Positions 43,080 to 55,189 of a DNA stretch of 64,000 bases are shown piece after piece. The stretch lies in the NCBI RefSeq assembly GCF_008728515.1, contig NC_044985.1, positions 79,770,155 to 79,834,154 of the forward strand. The letters are read 5' to 3'. The number at the start of each line of letters is the position of its first letter. The stretch's first letter is position 1. Source of the DNA: Papio anubis. Lineage: Eukaryota; Chordata; Mammalia; Primates; Cercopithecidae. Under the pieces are notes generated by a model. It was not told the DNA's origin. It worked only from the letters and a program-made list of their open reading frames with translations, and searched no databases. The position numbers and the translations under genes are program-made.

Positions 43080-44180
43080 TCTCTAGACTAAAGACAGCTG
43101 GGAGCTGGACGCGACCACGAGTTCGATGGGAACGCGCCCCGTGCCCACGCCGCAGCTGGGACTCGGGAGAGGCAAGGGTGACCGCGTGGCCGTGCTGTGG
43201 AAGGGACCCGGGCGGGCCCGCCACGAAGGCGGCCCTGCCTGGCGCGACCCGAGGAGAGCCCGGGCCGGCCGGGTGGAGGGCGCACGGGGACACACGGACA
43301 CGCACAGACACAGACACGCGCCCGGGCTGAGGAGGGTGGTGGGAGGACCGCCGGCCGCTCCCGGCGCCGAACCACAGGGAACCGGGACTCCAGCCGCAAA
43401 GCGGAGAGGCGCCAGCAGCAATCGGCCACCTGAGCGGCGACGGAGTCTGAGCCCCTCTCAGCCAAGCCGGGGATCCGAAGGGATCCTGGAACTCCCCGCA
43501 CCGCCTAAACGCTCCTCGGCTCCTCCTTCCTCACGTTCCAGGTCTCTGCACCGAGGGGGCTGGTTCCGTCGCAGCCCCGAGCCCACCCGCCAATCCCGCA
43601 GGACACTGACCGCTCCGGCCGCTGCAGGTTCTCCCGGGACTGCCCCCACGAGGGGGCCGCTGTCCCGCCCCACGCCGGGGGCCGCCACAGGACGAGTTCT
43701 CTAGCTCCAGCCGGGCGAGGCGCCAGGGAGCTCCGAACGTGGCAGGACCCACTTTTACTTTTCCAGACAAGGGCCGACGGCTGTGACTTGGCTTTCCGTG
43801 AAGTGACTCCCGGCGACGGCAGCGGAGTGAACTACCGAAGCTTGCGGTTGAGGTTTGAAAACTGCAGCCGCGTCTGGAGCATCGCCGTTCGCCAGATCCC
43901 TCCCCCTAGGTCGGGAGAGCCAATCGGAGCGCGTGCGGAGGGTGGGTCTGTCACGTGACGGGAGGGGCGGGGGACCGGCCGGGGGCGCGTGTACGGGGCG
44001 GGGCCCGGCGGTGAGAGGGTGCGGCTCCGGGCCGGCCCCAGGCGGGGCGGGGAGGCGCAGCGGCGTGGCGGCGCAGGTGGGACGCACCGGGGCTGCCGCG
44101 AGGGAGGGGCGGAGGGGCGGCGCTGCAGAGGAGGCACGCAGGGCTGGAGCTCCTGCTGGGTGCACTCCTTCCTACCTTCA
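43080..44180. promoter_or_regulatory. STK17B: CpG island, presumed STK17B promoter
   Basis: An abrupt change from AT-rich flanks to very GC- and CpG-rich sequence. It lies about 8 kb upstream of the first coding exon of STK17B, where its non-coding exon 1 is expected. A CCAAT box (43920-43927), a palindromic E-box GTCACGTGAC (43950-43959) and GC boxes (GGGGCGGGG from about 43964) sit together, a typical TATA-less layout. I infer transcription leftward into STK17B from about 43.4-43.9 kb. The exact start and the exon 1 donor could not be chosen. The long open frames across this island, on both strands, come from GC richness and are not called as genes. Confidence 0.8.
43918..43975. promoter_or_regulatory. 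CCAAT box, CACGTG palindrome and GC-box cluster
   Basis: Within 60 bp there is AGCCAATCGG (NF-Y type), the perfect 10-bp palindrome GTCACGTGAC (USF, MYC/MAX or TFE3/TFEB type E-box) and a GGAGGGGCGGGG GC box (SP/KLF type). The factor assignments are motif knowledge. The cluster lies roughly in the middle of the CpG island and could drive both directions. Confidence 0.6.
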
Positions 44181-44329
44181 GAGAGGTCAGTCGAGAGGTG
44201 TGAATATCTGGAGACCCGGGAGAAGGAAGCCGCAAAATCCCAGCTGCCTGCAACTAGTTACCAAACTTCAGTGCCTACCAGAGACCTATTTTCTGACTCT
44301 TCCTGGGAATCTTCCTTAGGACCTGAACC

Positions 44330-45260
44330 TACCTTCTAAGTGGAGAACCCAGTTTTCTTCAACTTGGCAGAGGTTCCTCGGAGCGTCAACATCAGTTGGG
44401 GATTTATGGAACCCGGACCCCACTGCTAAAGTCTGCTGTCGCGAATGGTGTCCCTTCTGAGGCATTGACTGAAGGCAATGTAGGGGGGGTCCCAATAGGC
44501 TGAATAACCGATTTTGCATATATGGTGCCAAGGAAAAAGATGAAAGCCCTCAGCAACGTACTCAAGATCTGTTACCCTTTGAAGACAGGGGAAATTTTCA
44601 AAGTTCTGTGGAAGACACAAATGTTTTACATAGATATATAATCCTAGTTTATATGTATAGGATACACACATACTCATACATATATGGGATTAGTTATGTA
44701 ATCTAGGATTGCTTTCAGAGGACATTTAAGATAATTGCAGAAAACCCTTCCTTGGGAAAAGATACTGGGAGTGGAGTCGTCCTCTTGCTTTCAGAAGACT
44801 TAATGCTCAGTTAACATATAAAGGACAGGTTTTCTTGTTCTATCCCACCAAGCCAAGCAAATTCCTATGAAGCTAGCTGTTTCCCTTTCCCACTGCATTT
44901 TCCCCAAGAAAAAGGTATCGAATACATCACAGCCCTTTTTATGAAGTCTGTTTGTTGTTACTTACGTTAACTCATCCCGGTTTAATAATGTCTTGCCCCT
45001 AAACCTTGTCAAATGAGGAATATTGCTTCCATCTATCTAATGTCTCGTTGCTAACAATTGGGCTGACTAGAGAAGCCTAAAGTTAGCATGAAAATAAACA
45101 AAATGCCACACACTGGAATTAACTTTTCTGGGGTCTAAGAATCCGTAAGCAATGAGACTGTTTCCATCTTTTCTTTCATGAACATAGGTGTTGCATTCCA
45201 GAGGTCTCAGCACCAGTACCAAAACTAGTAACCTCATGGTGGTCACAGGATTACATCATT
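44330..45260. other. Upstream flank of the CpG island
   Basis: Ordinary unique sequence with no nameable repeat or convincing coding frame. If the promoter is bidirectional, a rightward non-coding transcript would run here. Confidence 0.4.
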
Positions 45261-46071
45261 ATGGTGGGTTTTGGGGTTGTGTGTTTAACTTTGGACCTCC
45301 TTAATTGCAACATTTCATCAATTGCCAGCTTTTGGCAACCTTCTCACACTCACCCCATCCTCCCTGTCATGAATCCAGTCCCACATCACTTCACACCTAG
45401 ACACAGACTTTTCTCTCTCTGGCACCACTGTAAGCCAGTCCTCTTGGTCACAATACCTCTGCTGTAATCAGCCAGCCTCCTAGGGATATTGTCATGTCTT
45501 GCATTTTCCTGCTTCTGCCTTAGCTCCAGCTTATCACCATCCTCCTCATCCACACCTGTTCATCAGTTTCTGACTTTAAGAAGGTTACCCTCTTCAGGAA
45601 TCAGAACTCTGCTGATTCCTACTTTCTCTTCCCAGCCTGATCACCTCTGCCTTATGTTCTTTGGTGCAGGGCTGATAGTTTGTGTTTCTTTTATGACTCT
45701 AAATAGGTTGTTAACCCTTGTGCCTGATGTCAGATTTGTTAACTAGGATTTATCACACTATCCCAAGGACATTCAACTGCACTTACTTGGTCTCAGGCAC
45801 TGTGGTTCAAGAAACAAGGAATTCATGGTGCTGAGGAGGAGACAGCACATCTGTGGCCTTGCAGGAAAATTCAGAAGTCAACACATTCCTCCATCCACCT
45901 CATTTACCTAAACTCATTCGTAACCATGTCAGAGATTATGTTCTTGCTCTCGTTCCCTCAAGTAGGAAATCTCCAGGTGAGCTGATGTTCATTCTGTGGT
46001 CATTGCCTCTGACCACACAGTTCATTAAGTTGACCTTCCTTGAATGACACAGTCCGACCATGGATGATAGT
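45261..46071. other. Unidentified pyrimidine-rich sequence before an MLT1 LTR
   Basis: CT-rich sequence with many CCTCC/CTTCC words. It may be internal sequence of the MLT1 element whose LTR follows, but I do not recognise it. Confidence 0.35.
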
Positions 46072-46441
46072 TGTTATGGGCTCAGTTGTGTTCTTTTCCA
46101 GTTCATACATTGAAATTCTAACCCTCAGGAACTCAGAGTATGACCGTATGTGGAGATAGGACCTTTAAAGAAGTAATTAAGGTAAAACGAGATGAGTGGC
46201 CCCTGATCCAAGATGACCGGTGTCCTGATAAGAATAAATTAGGACACATACAACACTGACTAAGGGTCAACCCTGTGAGGACATAACAAGAAGGTGGCCA
46301 TTTGCAAAGCAAGCAGAGAGGTCTCAGAAGAAACAAGACCTGCTGATATCTTGATCAAGGGCCTCTAGCCTCCAGAACTGTCTGTTGTTAAAGCCGTCTG
46401 CTCTGTGGTATTTGTTATGACAGCCCGAGCAAACAAATGCA
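46072..46441 (+). mobile_element. MLT1-type (MaLR) LTR
   Basis: TGTTATGGGCTCAGTTGTGT, CAGAAGAAACAAGACCTGC and CTCTAGCCTCCAGAACTGTC in MLT1 order, ending near GCCCGAGCAAACAAATGCA. Confidence 0.8.
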
Positions 46442-46449
46442 GTGGTCCT

Positions 46450-46659
46450 CCCGGATCACTCCAGGTTAGTAATCACACACTGACTAGGAGTGATCCTTCC
46501 CAGTCACCGCAAGTGGCTTACCACACGTGGCCAGGGCAGGCGATCCTCTCTGGTAATGGCAAGACACTTACCATATTCTGTCCAGGGAAGGGACCTTCCC
46601 CAGTCACACCAAGTCAGTCACCTCATACTGACCACATAATGATCAGGAAAGTGACTCTC
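46450..46659. repeat. Diverged tandem repeat, 50-bp period, about four units
   Basis: Units at 46450-46499, 46500-46549, 46550-46599 and 46600 onward align in phase. Shared elements are CCAGTCAC/CTGGTAAT at the start, a GCAAG..CTTACCA core, and CCAGGG..AGG..CCT near the end. Starts a few bases after the MLT1 LTR. Confidence 0.65.
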
Positions 46660-47650
46660 ACTGATTCCATGTTTACTCCCTATAGATGCAGAAAAGGAGG
46701 GTTTTGCACAAAGAAGAAGGCCTCAAACTCAAAACTCTAGCCGCTGACACACCCTCCTTCTGAAGAATTTATGTGGAAAAGGCAGAACAAGCTCTACTAC
46801 CTGTCTAGAACTGAATACACCAGAAACCTGTGGCCAGGCTAAAGGTAGCCAGACACAGGCAAGGCCAACAGCCTCTGAAGGGGTGTGGCTCAACCCCCCA
46901 CCCAACAGGGGTGCTCACTGAATGGAGACAGGCTCCTCCAAACAGATCCCCTCTCTGGAGGTAGGAATGGTGAGTGTACTCAGATGGAGATGTCACAGTG
47001 CATTTACCCATGGTACCTACAACAAATTGCAATTTTGAAAGCACTGAGAACGAGAGACTCTAAGAGACCTCACATTCCCTGACTCTCTTGAAACACTATT
47101 AGCAAAGGTAATTGGGGCATGTTTTGTCTGATGAGAATAATAACTCAGACTGGTACAAGTGTCTTCCTTAAAGGGTGACACAGTTTTCCTCTCCAAAACA
47201 TCCATGTTCAACTAGGGCCACTATGCCAATCCAACCACTCACTGCAGTTTATAGCGTATAACCTGTCCTGTAAAAGCTACCCAGAAGAAATGCCATGCAC
47301 ATTGGTGAATATTCTAGTAGTCATATTTTTTAAAGTAAATAGATAAAATTAATTTTAACATTTTATTTAACCCAGTATTTCTAAAACATTGTCATTTCAA
47401 CATGTAATCAACATAATTATTGAGACTTCCTTTATTTTAAAATAATATTTATAGTAAAATAAAAATTATTTTACTTCCTTTTTAAATATTGTCTTAAATT
47501 TGGTGTGTATTTTATACTTACAGCATGTCCCAATTTGTATGCCAAATTTTCATCGGAAACACTTAATCTGTATTTAGATTTCACAAAATTTACTGTTGCA
47601 AAAAGCAGATTCACATTCCTAAGTTGTTTTGAACATACTAAAGTTTTTCA

Positions 47651-47944
47651 CACCAGGTGCGGTGGCTCATGTCTGTAATCCTAGCACTTTGGGAGTCCAA
47701 GGCGGGTGGATCATTTGAGGTCAGGAGTTCAAGACCAGCCTGGCCAACATGGTGAAACCCCGTCTCTACTAAAAATACAAAAATTAGTCAGGCATGTTGG
47801 CAGCTTCCTATGATCCCAGCAACTTGGTAGGCTGAGGCAGGAGAATCACTTGAACCCAGGAGGCAGAGGTTGCAGTCGGCCGAGATCGTGTGCCACTACA
47901 CTCCAGCTTGGGCGACAAAGCGAGACTCTGTCTCAAAAATAAAT
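47651..47944 (+). mobile_element. Alu with 11-bp target-site duplication
   Basis: Complete Alu with an AAATAAAT-type tail. Duplication AAAGTTTTTCA at 47640-47650 and 47945-47955. Confidence 0.93.
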
Positions 47945-48834
47945 AAAGTTTTTCAATAACTAAATAGGGTATCAGTTTCTTACTCTAAATTTAATGACAA
48001 TGAAATAAGATTGAAAATTTAGTCATGTTAGCCACATCTCAAGTGTTCCATGGCCACGTGTGCCTACTAAGTTAGGCAGTGTAGGTCTAAAGGGCTAGAA
48101 ACGTGCCTTCTAATTGTGTCTAAATTTCCAGTGCTAGAGACAATCAGAGCAGTCTAGAGCTAGAAAAGTTCTTGCAGTTCAGTAACCCAACTCCCTTGTG
48201 TTAAAAGGGAAGAAACCTACAATGAGAGAAGTTGAGGGACTTGCAAAAGATCACACACCTAAACTAAGTGGTGCATATCCGAACAATAATTTAGGTCTCC
48301 TGACTCTTAATCCTAAGATATTATTTAAGCCTCTTCACATCAGACATACTTCAGGATAAAGTAATTTTTAAATTTATCTGAATCATCACTCCCATGATAC
48401 AGGCAAGAGAAAGCAAACCTGTATCCCAACTGCATTCTCGTAACCTGATAAAAGCACACCCTACAATATTTAAGGCACCCTGCTTCCACTCTGTCATGGG
48501 GTCCATGTGGTTTCATCTATCAGCCCTCTTACCTCAATGCGTCACCGCTTCCTCTCTTTGGAGCCACCTGGGCGAACATCGCTGCCGCCCGCCCCCAGAG
48601 CATCCGGCCACATTTTTCTGTCTGCAGTTTTCCTATCCCAGCTGTCTACCACACTTTGTTTAAGGTTGTGCTTCAGAGAATCCTTTATATTTGCAAACCA
48701 AAATATTCAGTAGAAACTACAGCAAAGTTGTAGAAGAGCTGCTATGCTCCAGCCACAAACACACCAGGCTCTAAAGTTCTACCTCGTGAGAAGCTGTGAG
48801 AGAGAAAGAGAAGATATATGTGTGGTTAAGTGTG

Positions 48835-49045
48835 TGACATCAGACAGCTCTGCCTTCAAGTCCCAGTTCTGCCCATTCCTTGTTGTGTGACTTTGGGCAA
48901 TCCTCAGTTTTCTCATCTGTAAAATGGGGATAATAATAATAGCTACCTCCATGAGATTGAAATGGGATAATGCATACTAAGAACAGTGCCTAACAAGAGT
49001 AAACCCTTGGTTCCATTCCTATAAGCTATTATTATTTACCAGTGG
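48835..49045 (+). repeat. MIR element (plus)
   Basis: TCAAGTCCCAGTTCTGCC, TTGTGTGACTTTGGGCAA, TCATCTGTAAAATGGGGATA: well-preserved MIR core. Confidence 0.88.
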
Positions 49046-49939
49046 TTTGCCAGCTCCCCATGTGCACTACTGCACTCTGTGACTAGTAAGATGCTCAAGA
49101 CATTGTGGGTCCTATGTAAATATTTGTCAAATGGCTTTATAAGATACTTTTGATTTTCCTCAAATCTTATGGTTGATGTTAGTAGGGATCATTGGGGGAA
49201 AAAAAGTCATTGGAAAGGAAAGGGGAGAGGGAGGGGACTGCTTTTCCTTTCAGTATCTATCTGGTAGAGACACCCAAGTTCAGAATGAAGCTCTAAGGTC
49301 AACAAATGGTGGCATCCAAGGACCCGTGTGAGATAAAGAAATTAGTCACTAGTGTTTAAAGGAAATAGATATCAAGTGGTGCAAAGAAATAAATATAGGG
49401 TATAAATATAGGGTGCCATCTATTTGATTTGAGTAGATAACGCCTGTGAGCTCTCCGTAATAAATCTCTTCCTTTTTCACTTTGCTAAGAAACTTCCTCT
49501 ACCAACTGCATATACCATGAATGACAACCTGCTATCACATTCTCCAGGGTACATGGCAGGTGCCCGTCCAGAAACCCTTCACTGAGTGAGTCTTCTTACA
49601 GCAGGCAGTAGCAGATATAGATAAGGCAGAACCAACTTTTAATCCCCAGCAACTCCCTTGTTAGGAGTGGTCTCTGTGTCAACTGGTGTAAGGTGATAGC
49701 ATGAACATTGAGAAGGCCAATCTACTCTGAAAGTTGAGCCATTTTGTGGCATAAAAGCATTAGTAATGTGGGAAATGGTACTATTCCTGATTATCACAGC
49801 ATTCCTGACATTGAGAATATTCAAAGATTCTTGAGTCTTTTTAGTAGTTGGCCTTTCCTTTAGATTTATAGAGCAGCATTTCATGGCTTCACTTTTTACC
49901 GAAGAAGCAGTAAGTTCAGAGCTGTTCAGAACCTTTAGA

Positions 49940-50070
49940 AGGTCACAGATTATGAGAGAATGGTTCTGTAATTTACCAGCTGTGAGATCTTGAGCAGGTT
50001 AGAAAATCTGTATGCCTCTGTTTTTCAACTGTAAAATGGAGATAATATACTTGCCTCATAGTGTACATGG
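49940..50070 (+). repeat. MIR fragment (plus)
   Basis: CCAGCTGTGAGATCTTGAGC and CAACTGTAAAATGGAGATAA. Confidence 0.75.
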
Positions 50071-50197
50071 CAACAACAGCTCATAAATAATGAGACTGGC
50101 ACTGTTCTAAATGTGTTGCTTATGTTAATTCATCTAATCCTCACATCCTCCTATGAGTTACAGTGCTATACCTTCCTCTTTTAAAGATAAGAAAACT

Positions 50198-50498
50198 GGC
50201 TGGACCTGGTGGCTCACGCCTGTAATCCCAGCACTTTGGAAGGCTGAGGCGGGTGGATCACAAGGTCAGGAGATCGAGACCATCCTGGCTAATACGGTGA
50301 AACTCCGTCCCTACTAAAAAAAAAAAAAAAAAAAAAAATTAGCCGGACGTGGTGGCAGGCACCTGTAGTCAGCTACTTGGGAGGCTGAGGCAGGAGAATG
50401 GCGTGAACCCGGGAGGCAGAGCTTGCAGTGAGCCGAGATTGTGCCACTACACTCCAGCCTGGGCGACAGAGTGAGATTCCGTCTCAAAAAAAAAAAAA
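50198..50498 (+). mobile_element. Alu with 15-bp target-site duplication
   Basis: Complete Alu with an unusually long mid-element A-run (50317-50338). Perfect duplication AAAGATAAGAAAACT at 50183-50197 and 50499-50513. Confidence 0.94.
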
Positions 50499-50606
50499 AA
50501 AGATAAGAAAACTAAGGGACATGGAAGTTATATACTTGCTTGCAGTCATCCAAGCAGTGATGAGTAGAGCCAGGATTCAAGTCCATCCTCTACTACACAG
50601 GCTTTT

Positions 50607-50753
50607 TTTTTTTTTGTGTGTGTGTGTGTGTGTGTGTGAAGATGGCGTTTTGCCATTTGCCCAGGCTGGTCTCGAACTCCTGAGTTCAGGCAATCCACCT
50701 TCCTCCAGCCTCCCAAAGTGTCAGGATTACAGGCGTAAGCCACCGCACTCAGC
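50607..50753 (-). mobile_element. 5'-truncated Alu with (TG)n in its tail
   Basis: A T-run then (TG)12 (50615-50638), then a partial reverse Alu. Duplication CTACACAGGCTTTT (50593-50606) against CTACACAGACTTTT (50754-50767). Confidence 0.88.
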
Positions 50754-51149
50754 CTACACAGACTTTTACTGTGGATATTTAATAACTAGCTACTAACAAA
50801 AGAGCACACTTTCTTGGGTGTTTTATTCATCTAGTTCCTGGCGTCCTTGTTCTTTTCAGCCTTTTGTTTCTTCTCATATCCACCATTCCAAAATTGCTTT
50901 ATTGTTAAAATAACTTTACAAGTATATAAAACATGCAAAAAGAGAGGGCTAAAATGATCCTTATGTAATGGATCAGAGTTAGAGACATCTGGTTGAAACT
51001 CCTGTTTAGCTTAATATAGATATAGATATTTACATATAGAAATATTTGTAAGTTATGTATATATACATAGGTTTATATACACATGTATAGCTCCTTGCTC
51101 TGTCAACTGAGGGTGCCTAAAAAGTAATGACACCTCAGAAACAACAGCA

Positions 51150-52175
51150 TACTTAGCACACTAATATCATTCTCCAAGAAAAGGAATCAAAGCTCTTCGG
51201 AGAAGTGGCTGCTTCTATGACTGAGGATGGAAATATACAGATGGGCCTGAAGTATCTTGTAGACCAGAAAGAAGGAAGTGCAAGCAAACACCACCATGCA
51301 ATTATGGGGGCATTCAAAGGGAAGGGACCCAGGAGCCAACTACAGGGCTCACAATGGCCAAAGCTAGGACAATTTGAGCAACACAAGAAATAAAGCAGTA
51401 GTAGACTATAACCCAAAGTATAAAATAAATATCTATGAATTCATACTGATATAAATAAATGGTTGAAATAGGCAAATCTTCCATACAGAAGAAACATGAA
51501 TAATTTATGCAGATACTCCACCCTCAAGTCGGTGGAGCATAACTCCCTACTCCTTAAGTGTGGGCTGCTGATAGTGACTTTCTTCCAAAGACTGAAATAC
51601 AGGAAGAGATGAGGAGAAAGGAACTTTAGGGTGGAGAAACCTGATGAAACCCACCTCAAGCCAGATGATCAAGGTTAAGGTCAGTAGTCATAAGTCAAAA
51701 GTCATGATGTTGTGTACCCTTAATATAACGTGATAAGAATGATACTTTGCCTGTGTAGTCTTCCTCCTAAAAACCCATAACCCCAGTGCAACCATGAGAA
51801 AATCATTTGACAAATCCCAGTTGAGGAACATTCTATAAAATGCCTGACCTATACTCGTCAAAACTGTCAAGGCCATCCAAAACAAGGGAAGTCTGAGAAA
51901 TAGTTACAGCCAAGAGGGACCTGAGGAGATGCTATGACTGAGTGTAGTGGTATCCTGGGTGGGAACCTGGAATAGAAAAATGATGTTAGGCAAAAACTAA
52001 GGAAATCTTTATTGAATAATAATGTATTAATATTGGTTTATCAGTTGTGACAAATGCACCCTTGCTAATGTAAGATCCTATAATAAAAAGGGAAATTGGT
52101 TGGGTGTGAATCTAAAACTGTTCTAAAATGAAAGGCTTTGTTTAGAAAAATGAATGAGTCTGCTATTGCTTTAAA
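51150..52175 (+). repeat. L1M 3'-end, about 1 kb (plus)
   Basis: GATCAAGGTTAAGGTCAG, AACATTCTATAAAATGCCTG, CAAAACTGTCAAGGCCATCC and ATTGGTTTATCAGTTGTGAC in order, ending CTAAAACTGTTCTAAAATG: an old L1 terminus, non-functional. Confidence 0.8.
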
Positions 52176-52426
52176 TATTCAAATTTAGAGAATGTAGAAC
52201 TAATCAAATAATCAAAATATAGTCCTGCTATTATTTTTGCAATCTGTTCAGAACACCATCGTGTTAGTGATTTGATGCAGGTTCAATCCAATATCAATCT
52301 CCAATCAAGATTTCCAAGTCAGATAAAAGTATATGCAATAGGAATCCAGAAAAAGATCCAGAAAATTGTATTTTGATATCATGTATATCGTCTGATTTTA
52401 ATCACAAAGTGAATCTTTCACGTAGC

Positions 52427-52527
52427 ATGTTGCCCAGGGTGGTCTTGAACTCCTAAGCTCACTTGATCTGCCTGTCTTGGCCTCCCAAAGTGCTGGGATT
52501 ACAGGCATAAGCCACTGTGTTTGGCCT
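52427..52527 (-). repeat. Alu right-arm fragment
   Basis: TGTTGCCCAGGGTGGTCTTG to CACTGTGTTTGGCC; no poly(T), diverged, a monomer-like piece. Confidence 0.8.
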
Positions 52528-53419
52528 CTCCTTTAATTTCTAATATGGTAAATATTGACCATATTAACCGTGTCCTGTGGACCATACTTACTAGATTATC
52601 ATATTTACTGTATTTACCATTACTTATCTACATAGATATAACCTGCATCAACCAAAACTCTTTGAAGTCCTGAGTAATATTTGAGTGTAGAAAGTTTGAG
52701 AACCAAACAGCTTGAGAACTGCTATTCTCATCATAGTGACCAGTTTGCTCTTTGAAGACTGGGACATTTGTTACTCTATGGCCACCCTGAATTTAGAGAA
52801 TTTCTCATCTTTTGAGTCCATGACAGTGAAAGTGACAAATATACTCCTTGCAGCTTGGGAGGAACAATTACCTTAGGTTCTATCAACCAATCACACATAC
52901 GCACTTGAACCTTTGAATCTGGCGCTAGTAAGTCTGGGCCATGAAGAATGCTGAGACAGAAGGAGGGGTAGCAGAGCGAGCAGGCCCTGGAAACAGCAGG
53001 TCTAGTGGCATCTCCAGTGTCCACGGCACAAGCTGCTGTGTAGAATCCTAAATTTGGGCAATAGTGTCATCATCTTCCCCTGAACAATCCACAGACATGA
53101 CTTTGGATGTTTTTCCTAGTTATCTTGTCCTGACTTTGGTTCTCCAGCCTGGATCTCCTTTCTATGAACTACTCAGTATATTTAAATACATTCTTTTTCA
53201 GCTTCAGATATCCAGAGATGTTTAGTTGCTTGCAATTAAGAACTCTGACTGGTCCTATGAAAAACCGATTTCTTAGTTAGCTTCTATGGTTATATATTTT
53301 GACTACTTTTACATTAATCAGCCTTTCTGAAATTCTACAAATAAACCATGGTTAACCAAAATGAAAAGAAAGCAAAATAAATGACCCTTTGTTTTATCTG
53401 CCACAGAAAACAAACAACA

Positions 53420-53541
53420 GCCAGGCACGGTGGCTCATGCCTGTAATCCCAGCATGTTGAGAGGCTGAGGCAGGAGGATCACTTGAGGCCAGGAGTTTGA
53501 GACCAGCCTGGGCAACATCGCGAAACTCTGTCTCTACAAAA

Positions 53542-53584
<43 letters not shown>

Positions 53585-53745
53585 GGTAGGCATGGTGGCA
53601 TGCGCCTGTAGTCCTAGTTACTCAGGAGGCTGAAGAAGGGGGAATGCTTGAGCTCTGGAGTTCAAAGTTCCAGTGAGCTATAGTTGTGCCATTGCACTCC
53701 AGCCTGGGCAACTCTGTTTAAAAAAAAAAAGAAAAAGAAAAAAAA
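53420..53745 (+). mobile_element. Alu with (AAAT)n linker and 15-bp TSD
   Basis: Alu dimer whose middle A-rich linker has grown into (AAAT)n at 53538-53584. Perfect duplication AGAAAACAAACAACA at 53405-53419 and 53746-53760. Confidence 0.94.
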
Positions 53746-53760
53746 AGAAAACAAACAACA

Positions 53761-55185
53761 ACACAAATAAATTAAAACATCTAGCTTTTTGAAAGATGAA
53801 AAAAAATGTTGGCATTCTACTCTGGCTATAAACTTTTACTTAGACTTTGGAATTGTAATCCAACTTTCAACAAGCAGAGTGTAAGATTTTCATTGTATTA
53901 CTTCCCAGCTATGCAATTTCTATAAAATGGGCAAGAGACTCTGAAGAGAATGCCTGGTGACGCCATGCCATGTGCTTAGTTCATTATAAATCATTTCAAG
54001 TACCTCCAGCCTCTCTGAGCCAATCAAAACAGAAATGTTCTAACGCATTTGAGAGAATCTTATTTTATAGAGTGCTTAAGAGAGGCATGAAAAGCATACT
54101 AGATTTCAAATGTACCAAATTATCCAGAAAGGATTTTGGAACTGGTTCCTATTAGGTTACTTTCATTATTATTTAATACGAAATATAAAATATAACACTT
54201 TTCTGTTTGAGCTGCTAGTGCCTGGAATGCTTCTGCCTTCTACAATTTCGCAAGCAAATTTTAACACATTGCTATTCTAGTCTAGTTACTACCTTATTGC
54301 TAGACATCAAAGGTGAAAAGTGTGCAGGTCAGTTGGGCCCTTCAGATCTTTCCATTTCATGCTAACTCAAATTATTAGGGACTTAAATTAATTTTGACTA
54401 GAAAAAGCATCTTCTTCTACAATTGAAATACTACCACAGATGAAGGATTCTTCGAAGCAGCGTCTTGAAATAATTTAGGGAAAACATACAAGGAGAGCAA
54501 CCCATTGCTATTTCCTCTCATCTCCAATTTCCACAGTTAACTTCTCAGGAGAAAGGCTTGTGTATAGTAGAAATCCATAGACAAGCATAAATTAGTACAC
54601 CCCACCTTAAGAAATTTAAAAACCGGCACATGGAATGACCAATATTAACCTATTTCTTGCAAGCCTAAACTATGGACACACCTTTTTAAATTTGAGATTT
54701 TTGAGCACTTGACAGATGATTATCTTGGTCTACTTGAGAGACGTTCCATAGGCATAAAATCAGTTGTCTTTGTTTCTTCCTGTCTCTCACCCAGGCCTTT
54801 TTTTTTTTCTTCCTGCTAAGAACAGGAAATTGCAGAAATAAAGATTTGATCAGTTCCCATTAATTCAGTGAACTTTGTTTCGTTTAACCTAAGCTAACAG
54901 CACATTTATAATTTGCTCAAATCATACAAATTATCAGAATAGGCTAGTTTTGTATATAATTATCTCAATCACCAGTCCTCGCGTTCTTCTTCTCATTAAG
55001 CCTGTCTCTGAGGAGGCTGTCCGTTCACAGTAAAAATAGGCAGTACCTTTGAGACACTTTCTGTTACTCATTGACCTAGAAAAATCCCCTGCTAGTAGCT
55101 CAGTCCTGAGCAGGCCTGAACGCTTCTGGGTCAATCACACATGCTGAATATGGCACAGGATATATTAATATTAATAACACTTGAT
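53761..55185. other. Intergenic stretch with no recognised repeat
   Basis: About 1.4 kb, AT-rich, no coding frame that I trust. Confidence 0.45.
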
Positions 55186-55189
55186 GTCT

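Larger units (their letters stand above)
35685..43400 (-). other. STK17B intron 1 region
   Basis: From the exon 2 acceptor (35685-35686 on the plus strand) to the CpG island. No coding exon is seen. Contents: an old Alu (36004-36311), an Alu 3' fragment (36986-37062), an MLT1 LTR (37275-37605), an L1M fragment (about 37690-37940), an L2-like stretch (about 39170-39610) and one Alu (41313-41603). The stretches 37950-39160, 39620-41290 and 41620-43070 are low in recognisable repeats and could hold regulatory sequence. Confidence 0.6.
50080..50770 (-). repeat. MIR split by two Alus
   Basis: Reverse MIR: GACTGGCACTGTTCTAAATG and TCATCTAATCCTCACATCC, then after the first Alu AAGTTATATACTTGCTTGCA and GCCAGGATTCAAGTCC, then a second, truncated Alu. 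Confidence 0.8.

Noticed and set aside
43126..43704. Long open frames (up to about 190 codons) on both strands of the CpG island
   Set aside because: High GC removes stop codons in all frames; the peptides are low-complexity Arg/Pro/Gly/Ala with no domain, and opposite strands are equally open.
43855..44319. 154-codon open frame on the plus strand upstream of STK17B
   Set aside because: Same GC effect. The frame ends in ordinary flank sequence with no domain or paralogue I recognise; at most it is part of a divergent non-coding RNA.
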